A stretch of DNA of 64,000 nucleotides from Rhizopus arrhizus (GCA_024220505.1 JAKZZE010000040.1:186001-250000), one strand, 5' to 3'; shown: positions 43,352 through 54,758, numbered from the stretch's first letter. Notes: generated by a model not told the origin, from the letters alone. Made by a program: numbers and translations.

Positions 43352-46300
43352 TTAAAAAAGAAATTTAAAGTTACACATCGCGGAGAGGTGGAACAAGATT
43401 AAACAGGAATTATGAAGTTCGAAGAATAGATCACTGTTGATCATTTGTAGTTTAAGTAAAGAATGAGTTTTTGTGGTAATTGCTACTTGTGTGATTGTGG
43501 TGGATATGATGTTGAAGGGCTCGAAGGCTACTTGTTTGATGACCAAGTTCCAGTAGGCTTTCCAGATTTGCCACTGACCAATTGCCAGAACAGTGAAGAG
43601 TTTGGAACGATCGGTTATTTGAGAAGGGACTTGTTGGAGACAGAGCATTTTGAAAAGGTCTGAGGAGCTGATATAGATAGAGGGGAAGACACAGGTGAGG
43701 ATTTCAACCCATAGACTCCATTTAGACGGGCAGTAAACAATAAAATGGGCAACCGAGTCTCGTCGAGAGTTACAAAGACTACAAATAGGGTTGGGGGCTT
43801 GACCGATTCGATAGAGTTCTGTTCTGGTGGGTAATTTCCGATTCAGCACTCGGAACCATAATGTTCTTGCTTGTGGAGGCATCGCGGCTTTCCAAAATAA
43901 CTGAATGTTGGTCTTAGTAATGGACACTCTGTTCGAATTTAGGCTTTGATGCCTATGATTACAGTATGTCCGAGGATTGAATCGTATCCAAATATCGGCT
44001 ACTTTCAACTGATTGATGAGAGAGGCTGTCATGTTTTGACATGTCAATAAGATACAGTCTTATCATTATGGACTAAATCTTTACAAATGAGTTTGAATAA
44101 GAATAGAACCTGATAATTATCACTGCACTAAACAGCCAAGTTTCACTTCATCTCAAAAGTTGATTATTAACGTCAGTTTATAAAATTTTTCTTATACATG
44201 TCAAATCATATCGGTCGTAACTATTTTTGTCATCTAATCTCAGGTCTTGCTCAACTAATATAAATAGCCTTGAAATCTTTCTTTAATAAAAGCATTCGAC
44301 TTTAGAACTATTGTTCGGTCTCGTTAATTGTTCTTTGTCCTATTTTAAATACTTAAAACACTTCAGAGGCTAAGGCGTTGGAGGAGGGAGTTGATTGATC
44401 TTCAGTAACATCTTGTGTTATGTATTTCCATAGGAAGTCTTGGAGTTTAATCGTTTGTCTCTTGAGAATATCCTTATACAGTCGTTGAAGAAGTCGAGGT
44501 AGTTCGCTGTACTCATGACGTACTTTCAGACGTAAGCGGTTAGTATCGGAATCAAAGATGAGGAAAGTAGAAGCTGGCAGTCTAGGATAACGGTGCAACC
44601 AGTGTTGTGGTGGAACTGTCTGGAACATGTCAATCAAAGGAAAATGGAAAAGATTAGGACGGGGGATCTCATCCGGTAGAAATCTGAGTCCCAGCTGATC
44701 AAAGGCTGCAAATAAGCTAGAGATAATAGATGTTGGATGGAACATCGCATGATAACGGAGAGATTTGGAGAAGAATGGTAGCAATAGGTTGGCTGAATCG
44801 GGTGATATGATACGGAAGTGTTCAGTCAAGAAATCCTTCATGTGTACGGGGTCAATTGTTGTCATAAACAGAGTAAAGATCCATTTCATTTGGATTCGCA
44901 GATATTGTTTGGTAGGATCGAGTAGTCCTACACCTCCTTGAAGGTGTGATAGTGTGAGCTGATCAAGTGAAACATAGGGAAACTTCTTTTGCCATACGTA
45001 TTGATAAATCATAGAGCGAACGTCTTTGAGAAAACGCTGGGTTGGAGCAAAAAGGCGAAGGCAATACCATATTTTGCAGAGAATGAGAGAATTAGTGATG
45101 GTTGCTCTTCCACGTAAGGATAGCTGTCTCTGGGAATAGATTTGTATCTGCGATCGGATCTTTTCGAGTAGCATTGTCTGAATGGCGTTGCGTTGTTGAA
45201 TGGTGTATGGCATGTAGAATCCTAGGTAGCGGAAGACTGACAGGGAGTGTTTGTGATAGTAGACTTTAATATGCTTATTTTGTAGGAGGGATGTCCATGA
45301 TGGAGATTTGGTACCACTAAGAGAAAAAGCCTCTGTCTTGTGTTCATTAAACTTAGAGTTTGAGACCGAGCTGTATTGTTCCATGTGAGAATGAAGTCTG
45401 TAAAAGTCCGTCTCATCTTTTACAAATGCGCAGATGTCATCGGCATAAGCAATGCATTTAATACGTTGAGACTCGGTGCCGTTGTTGGGTAGGTATCCTT
45501 GGTAATTCATATCTTGTTGAATTGAGAGAAGGAGCGGCTCTAAGGCTATATTGAATAGTAGAGGGGATAGTGGATCACCCTGTCGCAAGCCCCGTTCTTG
45601 GTGGACGCTATCTGTAAAGAAACCATTGACATCAATTTCAACTGAGTTATTGAAAAACAGTTGTTGGATACAGTGGATAATCGATTCAGGAAATTTCATG
45701 ATTGCTAGGACTCCAAGCAGATAGTCTGGCAAAACTCTATCATAAGCTTTCTCTTGATCTAAAAGTAATCCCAGTCCGTGATGTTTCTCATGGCGTGCCT
45801 GTTGTAAAACTAAATGGACATACATCCCATTCTCTCCAATAAATCGGTCTTGAATGAATCCCTTTTGAAAGGGATTGATCAAACGTTTCATAAGTGTGGC
45901 CATGCGGTGTGTCAGTAGTCTGGAAAATATCTTTGCGGCACAGTTGATGAGTGCTATCGGTCGCCAGTTTTTGAGATCTGTCAGACCACCCTTCTTTGGC
46001 AACAGTCGAATTCTAATTTCTTTCCAAGACGGAAGGAAGATACCTTTGTTCAACGCATCATCATAGATTTGCCATACCAAGGTCTCAAGACAAGGTAGGT
46101 TATAAAGTAAATTTAAATACGTGTATCCTAAGCCATCGCTGCCAGGGCTACTCTGTTTGGGGACAACGCTTGGTCATCTTAATAATCGTTTCGTAATCAA
46201 ATTCCTCTTGTAGTTGTTCTCCTTCAGTTTCTGTAACCTGATGGTTGAATTGAATTTTTTCTAGGTAGGCCATGACGTGTTACTGTGAAACGTTATCAGC

Positions 46301-46820
46301 TCTATACAGATGTTGGTAGAATTGTTGCACGGTATTCTTCATCATTGCGGTGTCGCATTGAACCATTGTCTGGCCAACAGCATTCGAGTCTTTGAATCCG
46401 GTCATGAATTGCTGTGAAGTTCGTTTCTTGTGGATATTTTTTAGGTATTTAACATTACTCTCCCCTTTTTCCTGCCATCTTATTCCAGATTTCAATATTG
46501 CTATTTCAGCTAATTCCTGTTGTAGTTTATGTAATTGCTGGTCGATTGTAGGTAAAAGATGTAGTCGCACTGCTGGGGGTGGTTTGGTTCTGAGTAGTCT
46601 ATTTCGTTTTTTCTCCAAAGCTTTGATGGACTGAGTCCGCCAGTCCACATATTCAATAGAATAGTGCCGAATGACCTTGGCTGCTTTGCTTTTTACCTCT
46701 TCCCACTGTAATTGTGGTGACATATCAGTATCTATTCTTTTTAGTAAATTTTTTATTGACCTCTCCAGCTTTTGATGGAGTGATGAATGGGTAGCATAGG
46801 CTGGGTTAGCGCGCCATATA
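43352..46820 (-). pseudogene. old LINE relic: reverse transcriptase with zf-RVT tail
   Basis: Minus-strand pieces at 46280-46818, 44353-46080 and 43352-44047 form one degraded ORF2. The middle part has the RT core: NWRPIALINCAAKIFSRLL, GLLLDQEKAYDRV, LRQGDPLSPLLFNIALEPLL and AYADDICAFV. The last part has the zf-RVT motif (MPPQARTLWFRVLNRKLPT, CSLCNSRRDSVAHFIVYC). Lesions: a TAA at about 46280, a frameshift near 46160, and an insertion at 44028-44364. The 5' end is lost where a Tc1-like element begins at 46821; the far side of that element (54759 on) shows no LINE sequence. It is unlike the intact LINE at 22.9-28.5 kb and belongs to a different clade. Confidence 0.82.
44028..44364 (+). mobile_element. 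337-base insertion in the LINE relic, solo-LTR or MITE-like
   Basis: Flanked by the 7-base direct repeat AGAGGCT (44021-44027 and 44365-44371). With one repeat and the insert removed, the two RT frames on either side read through in the same frame, which supports it being an insertion. It has near-terminal TGTTTT.../...AAAACA, a TATAAATAG at about 44260 and AATAAAA at about 44284 on the plus strand, as in an LTR. The 7-base duplication is longer than the 5 bases usual for Ty3/gypsy, so the class is open. Confidence 0.6.
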
Positions 46821-47556
46821 CAGTGGGTGGAAAAATGGTTCCAATGTTTTCGTCTCGCAACTTTAACGCTTTATAACTTCTGAACTACAAATGGTAACGA
46901 CTCACAAAAACATGCATTTTGTAGCGCTTTTGCAGCTTATATCAGTGAACAAATATTTTGCTTGCATCGTTACACAATCGGGAATAAACTAACATTAAGT
47001 ACAAAAACCAACATTGAAACCATTTTTCCACTACAACTGTAGATAAGTTTATTTGTTATTTGGTGGAATTTTCACTAGAGCTTTTTAGCTAATTATGAGT
47101 CATACCATTCCGGCTATCGCCGAAAAAGCCTACGTGACTTATAAAATTAATTTATCCCCGGTCAAAACGTTTTTTTCCTTTTCTTTCTCTACATATCAAA
47201 GATTTGGAGTATCACTACACACATGGTTCGCACTCTCTCTAAAAACAAGCAAGAAAGCATCAAATCGTTGGTTTTACAGAACAAGCCATACTCAATGATA
47301 ATGGAACGTATTCCTAACTTAAAAAAATCTACTTTAAGTAGATATGCCAACAAGTTTTCTCCTGGTAGAGTAACAGCAAACCCTGGTAGAAAGGCTGTTC
47401 TAAGCGTTACCACCAAGTCTTATATACGTAAGCAGATTGTTAATGGTACCCTCAAGACTGGGAAGGCTGTCCATAAGTATCTAGTATGCACTGGCCACAA
47501 GATTAGCTACTCAGGTACCATTAAGGTTATGAAAAGCATGAACTTCCATGCTAAGA

Positions 47557-47890
47557 TGAGATATTTGCAGATAATAAAGTGAGAAAAAAGAAAGGAAATA
47601 GTACTTGAAAACTAGTGAATGAGTCTCTATGTAACCTCTTTATTAGATTTCAAGACGAGAGAGAGAACCCATTTAATCAAACTACGCCTTTATATAGGAA
47701 ATGAAATTATTCAGGGACCGAAGTGAGTTCAAGGTCAATTTTAGTATTGAGCTTGAACAATATAAACATTGTATATGAGCTTTTAAGGAATATGTAATAA
47801 GTAATATTATGTATTCAGTACTTGTTATTTCTTATATAAGATCTGAGTAATCTCATACGAATAATAGTATTTAATGATGTAAATACGACA
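47557..47890 (-). mobile_element. solo LTR, 334 bases
   Basis: TG...CA ends (TGAGATATTTGC ... AATACGACA) flanked by the 5-base duplication TAAGA (47552-47556, 47891-47895). The intact Tc1 copy 1 reads through the site as GCTAAGATAAAGG, so this is a clean insertion. On the minus strand it contains TATATAAAGG followed downstream by AATAAAG, giving its likely orientation. It differs from the chromovirus LTR beside it, so it marks a second, separate LTR family reduced by recombination. Confidence 0.88.
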
Positions 47891-48092
47891 TAAGATAAAG
47901 GTAAAAAAGCCTTTATTGACTAAGGTTCAGAAAGCAAGACGACTAGCATGGGCGGAAGAGTATAAAAACTGGACAAGCGATGACTGGAGACGTATGGTAT
48001 TCAGTGACGAAACAAAAGTCAACGTTTATGGGTGAGATGGTTGCAAATACTTTTGCAGTCGACCAGATGATAAACTTTAACCCCATCATCTC

Positions 48093-48656
48093 TGTTATGT
48101 TCTGGTAAAGTAATTAAGGTAGCGATAAAAAACCAAAGAATACTTTTTGAGACTGAACTTTATTTAAGACAATCTTAATTATTAAAAAGAAATCATTACA
48201 AAGTCTACTATTTATATTCTTCTATCAGTTGGCGGGTAAATGAGTTGTTATGAGCGTAGATCCAATAATTGACATGTTTGATTGAAGAATGATCACTGAA
48301 TCGATTATGAAAATTTTTAATTCGTTGTTTTATAGATCTTATTGTTCTTTAACTGATCTGGGAGAATTGTCCCGTCTTCATTGAGAGGAAAGATATATTT
48401 ATATGAAATGCCTCCAGTCAGATCATAGTTGACTAGGTACCTGATCCATTATTATTCATTTACAGAAATGATGAATAATAAAGGTCATGACTTATTTATT
48501 GTTCATGTTTACTTTATAGGATGAATCTAATAGTGATAGTTTTATATAAAAAAGAAGAAGAATATATTTTATTTGATAAAGATTTATCAGTTTTAATATA
48601 CTTCTTTTAGTTGTGATTATTCAATGTCCGTTATGATCAGACGCTGTTCTACAACA
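48093..48656 (-). repeat. chromovirus 3' LTR
   Basis: TG...CA ended, 564 bases, indistinguishable by eye from the right LTR. It borders the polypurine tract at about 48657-48671. On the minus strand TATAAATAG precedes AATAAAG, the expected promoter and polyadenylation order. Confidence 0.95.
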
Positions 48657-48676
48657 TAATCCCCTCCCAGGTATAA

Positions 48677-51600
48677 CTAATACCGTCTAGATCTTTTAGA
48701 ATTTATATTGCCATTTAATTTATTACTACTTGTTGTAGAAGAGTGGCTATTTTCATTAAGATCTGTTCTGGTCTTTCGTTTGCCTGTATGAGAAGTATTT
48801 ATTAACTTCACGTTATTAGATCTTCCTTTATTATTTTGAAGGTCATATTTATATTTAATATCTTCAGGAACTATACCAACTCTTTGCCAATATTCTGTAA
48901 TGAATTTAGGATCGGTAAAGTTAGAGGCAGGCTCCCAGGTATCATCGCTCTTATCATAGCCTTTCCATCTGCACTTATAAAGATATTTCCCTTTAAGCTT
49001 TTTATGTGCTAAAATGGCTTCTACCTGATAGAATTTATTTGTTGATATAACTTCATCTTGTGAGATGAGTTTTAACGCAGAAGGTGGGTAGTTTTTAGAT
49101 AACAATTCACCCATTTCATCTTCTAGTACATACGATCCTCCTTGAGTAATTCTTTTTACTTTATAAGGTCCTTCATAGTTAGGATCTAACTTGTTGGTTT
49201 TAATATTTACTTTTACCATTACATAGCTATTTTCAGGGATCGTAATTAGTTTATGTGACGCATCAAACTTTTCCTTCTGATTGTTTGTTATTATTTTTGT
49301 ACGTTCATATATGGCAGGGAACACAATCTCCGTCATTCTTTTTATATTGAGAAGGAGTTGTTTATTTATTTCTTCTTTAGTTGCCTTATTTTTTTCTTTG
49401 CTAAAATCTTCAAAGTCATTCATGTTACGACCGTACATTAAAGTGAAGGGTGGCGTCTTAGTACGTTCATTGTGTTTACCATTCAAGTAGAGTTGTGTAG
49501 AAGGAACATATAAATCCCAGTCTGCTTTAGCACCCTCGATTTGTTTCTTTATTGCATTTACAGCTGTTTGTACCCAACGTTCACTTACTCCATTAGCTCT
49601 GGGATGATAACTAGATATGAGTCTATGGTCATAACCAGCATTTTCAGCAAGTAATTGCATAAGCTCATTTACAAATTCACCACCATTATCAGATTGGATT
49701 ACACGTGGAAAACCATAATGCGAGAAGACATCGATTAAAGCTTTTACAATCGTCATAGATTGCTTATCAGGCAAGGGTTTCAATACACAGTAACGTGTAG
49801 CAATGTCAACCATAATCAATAAGTAATTGTTGCCATTCAAGGAAGTTTTCATGGGACCAGCTAAGTCGATGCCCCAACTATCTCCAGGTAATGTGGCTGT
49901 AATGGGTCTTAGAGGATTATAACCCTTTTTGATTATGTTAAATTGTTGACATGGAATACAACTCTTAACAAGTTCTACGGCTTCATTTTTCAGATTAGAC
50001 CAGTAGATACCTTTACGTTTTAAAGCATGGTAAATTGCATCAGAACCAAAGTGTCCTTTAATGTGCTCACGTAGAAGAAGTAGTTTACGTTCTTCTGGAT
50101 CCGGAGGTGTCATGTATTCACCTTTGTCTTCACTGGGTAGTTTTACTGCTGCTCTATTCAAAAGATGAAGCTTATCCCCTCCCAGTTCATTGACAGGATC
50201 TTCAATTTCATATAGACGAGAAAGTGTGTCAGGGAGAATATTATCTACACCTGGTAAATGAACGACTTTAAAATCATATTGGAGCAGTGTATCGAACCAA
50301 TTTATGAGCATAGCGTTAGCAATCTTTTGCGTGTGAAGATAAGTGAGTGCCTTATGATCTGTATACAGGGTAAATTTGTTTCCCCATAAATACTTATGGA
50401 ACCTCTTCAGAGCATATACAACTGCTAATAATTCTCGCTTAGTAGCTGAATAGTTACGTTCACTTTTAGATAAAGTTTTAGCTATCATAGAAATGTAGTG
50501 TACTTTCCCATTTATCTTTTGATACAGAATTACACCTATACCAACGTTAGAGGCATCGGTAGCGACATAGAAAGTTTGATTCAAATCAGGGTATGAAAGA
50601 ATTACATTTTCTAACAATACTTTCTTTAAGTTGTCAAAACATTGTTGGTGTTTATCATTCCATAATTTAATTAATGATTTTTCATTTCTTAAGGCATCCA
50701 ATGGAGCTAACAGTGAAGATGCTTTAGGAATATGAGGACGGAAATAATTTATGAGTCCACAGTATCTCATTATATCCTTTCCAGTCTTGGGGACAGGAAA
50801 TTCTTGCACATTAGCAACTTTACGAAGGTCAAGAGAAACACCTTTAGGAGATATTCTGAAGCCAAGTAAATTAATTTTGCTTTGAAAAAATGTACATTTA
50901 TCAGGATTTAACTTGAGATTTACTTTAGTAAGTTTATCGATTACTTGTTTTAAGTGTTGCTTATGCTCTTCAATGGAAGTAGATGCTACAACTATGTCAT
51001 CAACAAAACATTTAGCAAAGGACATGTTTTCTAATGCGATGCTCATAGTTCTCTGCATTACACTGGATACATGCTTTAGACCAAAAGGAGTACCAACAGG
51101 TATATACTGTACAGAGTTCCAAGAGAAAGCTAATTTATGTGCATGCTCTTCATTCATTTTTAAAGAGTTAAAAGCAGATTTAAGATCCAAAGTGGAATAT
51201 ACAGTTGCTCCTTTCAATTCCTCAAATAGCTCAGAAATTTTAGGCAAGGGCATTCTGTCAATTGACTTTAGAAGAGCATTAACATGTCTGGGATCATGGC
51301 ACACACGGTAACCAGTTACTTCACCCTTAGCATTGGTCTTCTTTACTACAGTCAAAGCTGAGTTCCACTCGGTATTAGCAGGAGCTCTCTTGATTACACC
51401 ATTCTCCAGCCATTCATCTATCTGATCTTGTACTATCTTATGATATGCTAAAGGCACAGGATAGGGACGTCGATAAGATGTGACACCTTCAGGAGTTTCA
51501 ATCGAGACAACAGATTCCGGTATAGTACAAAAGGAACCTTTAGGTATTGCTTGATTTGATTGAATTAATGGTTTAATATAGTTTAATGCTTGTTGATATT

Positions 51601-53425
51601 CATTAGATGAACCAGCGGGGCAGTTCTCTAATTCAGTCATCTCATCATCAACTTTATTCAAGAGTTCACTAAAGTCATTGAATTTATGTTCAGGTACTTT
51701 GGAATTGTCTAAAGATACTTTACTATCATCCCATTTGTAAGGAAGACCAGTAAGACCAATACCAAGTTTACTCATAAAATCAGTACCAATACTCATATCA
51801 TGATCATTTGTTAAATTCATTACTTCAAAGGTATGATTAAAGGATTTTCCATTACACTTAATGTTTACTTCAGTTAAACCAATTCTCTTAATAGTAGAGT
51901 TACAGTCAGCTAACTTTATGACATTATTATTTTTAGGAGGAATAATTAAAAAATTATTTTGGAAACAAAATTTTTTATTTATAGAAGAAAAATTTGCTCC
52001 AGTATCCAAGATCGTGATGGCTTTTCTATTGTTTGCAAGTATAGGAAAAGTTATAGAATTATCATTAGTACTTTTAAAGTCTCGAGTAACTATTAATTCT
52101 TTTTCTTTTTTAGACTTACAGTCAAGTGCCATACGGTTGAGAGGGCTGTTTATTTCACATTCATCCTCTTCATCGGATACATTATTATTTGTAGTTCTTA
52201 CGGCCATTCGGTTTATCTGTACATTATCCTTATTGTTACTATTACTATTTTTAGCAACTAGATACTCATTGCACTTATGACCTTGGAACCATTCTTTGCG
52301 GCAGTAAGTACATGGCTTGGTTTTAGATTTTCCCTTATTTGCCATGGGTGTCTTATACTTGTTGGTCAATACTTTACTAGTTCCAAAAGGAGCTTTACTA
52401 GTATTGCCAGCATGACGGGTAGTACGTTCATCTTCGTTCATAGGACGAGCACGTTTATGAGGAGTCTTGGCAGCAAAAGCAGAATCTTCACCAGAGGCAA
52501 GTACCAAGTCGATGATTTGAGTAATCGAACTAGGTAAACGAGAACCAAAGTGAGAGGATATCGCTAGTTGCGCGACAGACTTGACGGATGCTTTTAAGGA
52601 AGCAAAGTAAGTGACAGCAAGGAGAGTGCTGTCTTCCATACCAGCTTCACGGCGCATCTTCTGGAAACGATTTGAGTACTCCCGATTACTCTCGTAGGTG
52701 CCTTGACACATGGAACCGACTTCCACCATCAACAAGAACTTGCGGTACGGGGTATCAAAGTGATCCAAGATCATAGGGCGGACTTGCTTCCAAGAGAAAC
52801 CTTTTTCCAGTAGTGCTTCCCTGCACCAAGAGACTTGTTCGGGGTTCATACATAGTGGCAGCAATCGTTCCCAGTTGGAGTTTAGGGCTTGACCATGAGC
52901 ACGTAAGACAGTTTCAAAGGTGTTACAAAAATCGTAAGCACTGTCATAGCACTCAGCCTTCTTTCTCCAAATTGCATCACCTTTTAATTGCAACGTAGGC
53001 AGGTCATTTGGTACAACCAAACGAAGAGAATGATTACTTGGACCATCACTTGGGGTCTTCACCTCTTCAAACATAGCAGTGAAGGACTTGAGAGCTTCCT
53101 TTGCCCTGTTCACCTTTTGTTCACACTCCTTGAACTTTTCATGGGCAGTAAGAGCAGCAGCAGGATCAGAATCATCTTCATTTAAGACCATATACTCCAT
53201 GAAGTGCATCTTGGCTTGATTCTTCCAATTTTCAATGATACGCAGCTTGCGACTTACAATATCACCAGTGGAGTCCATTACCTTAGGAGTAGGAGTAGCA
53301 GTATCAGTGTCCATGGGGGTAGGTTCAGAAGGAGGAGAAGTGATATTAAAGACCACAGAGCTTTGACTTTCTGGGGTGCTTGTTACAACAGAATCAATAA
53401 TGGGAGTTTCTTGAGGAGTAGACAT
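48677..53425 (-). CDS. chromovirus Gag-Pol polyprotein with chromodomain
   Basis: 1582 residues from ATG 53425, one frame without stop or frameshift between gag and pol. Gag is followed by an atypical zinc knuckle (CTYCRKEWFQGHKC, about residue 375). The aspartic protease has ILDTGANFSS (about 475). The reverse transcriptase has YRVCHDPRHVNALL and KCFVDDIVVAS; FVDD replaces the usual YxDD. RNase H has VATDASNVGIG and YTDHKALTYL. The integrase has an HHCC zinc region (HIKGHFGSD...CIPC), WGIDLAGP, QSDNGGEF and SSYHPRANGVSE. The C-terminus has a chromodomain (about residues 1460-1510: YKCRWKGYDKSDDTWEP), which in chromoviruses directs insertion to modified histones. How Gag is made in excess from one frame is not evident. 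Confidence 0.95.
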   Translation of the reverse strand: MSTPQETPIIDSVVTSTPESQSSVVFNITSPPSEPTPMDTDTATPTPKVMDSTGDIVSRKLRIIENWKNQAKMHFMEYMVLNEDDSDPAAALTAHEKFKECEQKVNRAKEALKSFTAMFEEVKTPSDGPSNHSLRLVVPNDLPTLQLKGDAIWRKKAECYDSAYDFCNTFETVLRAHGQALNSNWERLLPLCMNPEQVSWCREALLEKGFSWKQVRPMILDHFDTPYRKFLLMVEVGSMCQGTYESNREYSNRFQKMRREAGMEDSTLLAVTYFASLKASVKSVAQLAISSHFGSRLPSSITQIIDLVLASGEDSAFAAKTPHKRARPMNEDERTTRHAGNTSKAPFGTSKVLTNKYKTPMANKGKSKTKPCTYCRKEWFQGHKCNEYLVAKNSNSNNKDNVQINRMAVRTTNNNVSDEEDECEINSPLNRMALDCKSKKEKELIVTRDFKSTNDNSITFPILANNRKAITILDTGANFSSINKKFCFQNNFLIIPPKNNNVIKLADCNSTIKRIGLTEVNIKCNGKSFNHTFEVMNLTNDHDMSIGTDFMSKLGIGLTGLPYKWDDSKVSLDNSKVPEHKFNDFSELLNKVDDEMTELENCPAGSSNEYQQALNYIKPLIQSNQAIPKGSFCTIPESVVSIETPEGVTSYRRPYPVPLAYHKIVQDQIDEWLENGVIKRAPANTEWNSALTVVKKTNAKGEVTGYRVCHDPRHVNALLKSIDRMPLPKISELFEELKGATVYSTLDLKSAFNSLKMNEEHAHKLAFSWNSVQYIPVGTPFGLKHVSSVMQRTMSIALENMSFAKCFVDDIVVASTSIEEHKQHLKQVIDKLTKVNLKLNPDKCTFFQSKINLLGFRISPKGVSLDLRKVANVQEFPVPKTGKDIMRYCGLINYFRPHIPKASSLLAPLDALRNEKSLIKLWNDKHQQCFDNLKKVLLENVILSYPDLNQTFYVATDASNVGIGVILYQKINGKVHYISMIAKTLSKSERNYSATKRELLAVVYALKRFHKYLWGNKFTLYTDHKALTYLHTQKIANAMLINWFDTLLQYDFKVVHLPGVDNILPDTLSRLYEIEDPVNELGGDKLHLLNRAAVKLPSEDKGEYMTPPDPEERKLLLLREHIKGHFGSDAIYHALKRKGIYWSNLKNEAVELVKSCIPCQQFNIIKKGYNPLRPITATLPGDSWGIDLAGPMKTSLNGNNYLLIMVDIATRYCVLKPLPDKQSMTIVKALIDVFSHYGFPRVIQSDNGGEFVNELMQLLAENAGYDHRLISSYHPRANGVSERWVQTAVNAIKKQIEGAKADWDLYVPSTQLYLNGKHNERTKTPPFTLMYGRNMNDFEDFSKEKNKATKEEINKQLLLNIKRMTEIVFPAIYERTKIITNNQKEKFDASHKLITIPENSYVMVKVNIKTNKLDPNYEGPYKVKRITQGGSYVLEDEMGELLSKNYPPSALKLISQDEVISTNKFYQVEAILAHKKLKGKYLYKCRWKGYDKSDDTWEPASNFTDPKFITEYWQRVGIVPEDIKYKYDLQNNKGRSNNVKLINTSHTGKRKTRTDLNENSHSSTTSSNKLNGNINSKRSRRY

Positions 53426-53459
53426 ATTTGTGATAAAGTTTTGAATTCAAAAAGTAAAA

Positions 53460-54023
53460 TGTTATGTTCTGGTAAAGTAATTAAGGTAGCGATAAAAAAC
53501 CAAAGAATACTTTTTGAGACTGAACTTTATTTAAGACAATCTTAATTATTAAAAAGAAATCATTACAAAGTCTACTATTTATATTCTTCTATCAGTTGGC
53601 GGGTAAATGAGTTGTTATGAGCGTAGATCCAATAATTGACATGTTTGATTGAAGAATGATCACTGAATCGATTATGAAAATTTTTAATTCGTTGTTTTAT
53701 AGATCTTATTGTTCTTTAACTGATCTGGGAGAATTGTCCCGTCTTCATTGAGAGGAAAGATATATTTATATGAAATGCCTCCAGTCAGATCATAGTTGAC
53801 TAGGTACCTGATCCATTATTATTCATTTACAGAAATGATGAATAATAAAGGTCATGACTTATTTATTGTTCATGTTTACTTTATAGGATGAATCTAATAG
53901 TGATAGTTTTATATAAAAAAGAAGAAGAATATATTTTATTTGATAAAGATTTATCAGTTTTAATATACTTCTTTTAGTTGTGATTATTCAATGTCCGTTA
54001 TGATCAGACGCTGTTCTACAACA
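53460..54023 (-). repeat. chromovirus 5' LTR
   Basis: 564 bases, same as the left LTR. Just inside it on the minus strand the sequence is TTTTACTTTTTGAATTC. This lacks the TGG that a tRNA 3'-end primer site would begin with. The ORF starts 35 bases inside the LTR. Confidence 0.95.
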
Positions 54024-54758
54024 ATCTCGACTTGACAGTTAAAGGAGGGGGTGTTAGCATTATGGTATGGGGTTGTATTACCTACGACGGGCCTGGTTAT
54101 GCATGCTGGATTAGTGAAGGCACAATGAAGGCTTCTGATTATGTCGGGATTCTTAGTACAACTCTTATGGATAGCCTTGAATACTATGGTTACAATCCTC
54201 AGGACATCTATTTTCAGCAGGATAACGATCCTAAACACACGTCAAAGCTAGCTAGGCAATGGTTCAAGGACAACAACTTCAAGTGTGACCATACCTTCAA
54301 CTGGCCTTCACAAAGTCCAGATCTAAACCCAATAGAGCACATCTGGCACCACTTTAAGCTCAAGTTAAGTGCGTATGATATTAGGGCAAAAGGTGTGCAT
54401 GAATTATGGGATCGTGTTGAAAAAGAATGGTCTACTTTTACAGCAGAAGACTGTAAGAAATACATAGACAGTATGCCTGATCGTTGTAGAGCTGTAATTG
54501 CAGCGAAGGGCGGTCATACTAGATATTAATAAAATAAAGCATGCAGTGGAAAAATGGTTCCAATGTTGGTTTTTGTACTTAATGTTAGTTTATTCCCGAT
54601 TGTGTAACGATGCAAGCAAAATATTTGTTCACTAATATAAGCTGCAAAAGCGCTACAAAATGCATGTTTTTGTGAGTCGTTACCATTTGTAGTTCAGAAG
54701 TTGTAAAGCGTTAAAGTTGCGAGACGAAAACATTGGAACCATTTTTCCACCCACTGTA

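Larger units (their letters stand above)
48093..54023 (-). mobile_element. full-length chromovirus (Ty3/gypsy LTR retrotransposon)
   Basis: 5931 bases, 564-base LTRs at both ends, and a 5-base target duplication ATCTC (48088-48092, 54024-54028) within the Tc1 transposase sequence. Next to the left LTR lies the purine tract (CTGGGAGGGGATTA on the minus strand), so the element runs right to left. One uninterrupted gag-pol ORF fills the middle. Reading both LTRs side by side I found no difference, which points to a very recent insertion and a possibly active element. Confidence 0.95.
46821..54756 (+). mobile_element. Tc1-like transposon, DD37E family, copy 2, interrupted by two LTR insertions
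   Basis: The outer ends are CAGTGGGTGGAAAAATGG (46821) and its inverse (54756), with TA on both sides (46819-46820, 54757-54758). The Tc1 parts are 46821-47556, 47896-48092 and 54024-54756. Aligned to copy 1 they give one element with nothing missing. Transposase remains from ATG 47223 to TAA near 54526. It has extra damage in the middle part: a TGA at about 48034 (where copy 1 has TCA) and a TAA where copy 1 has CAA (about 48078). The second D and E motifs (QQDNDPKHT, NPIEHIW) survive in the right part. Confidence 0.92.
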
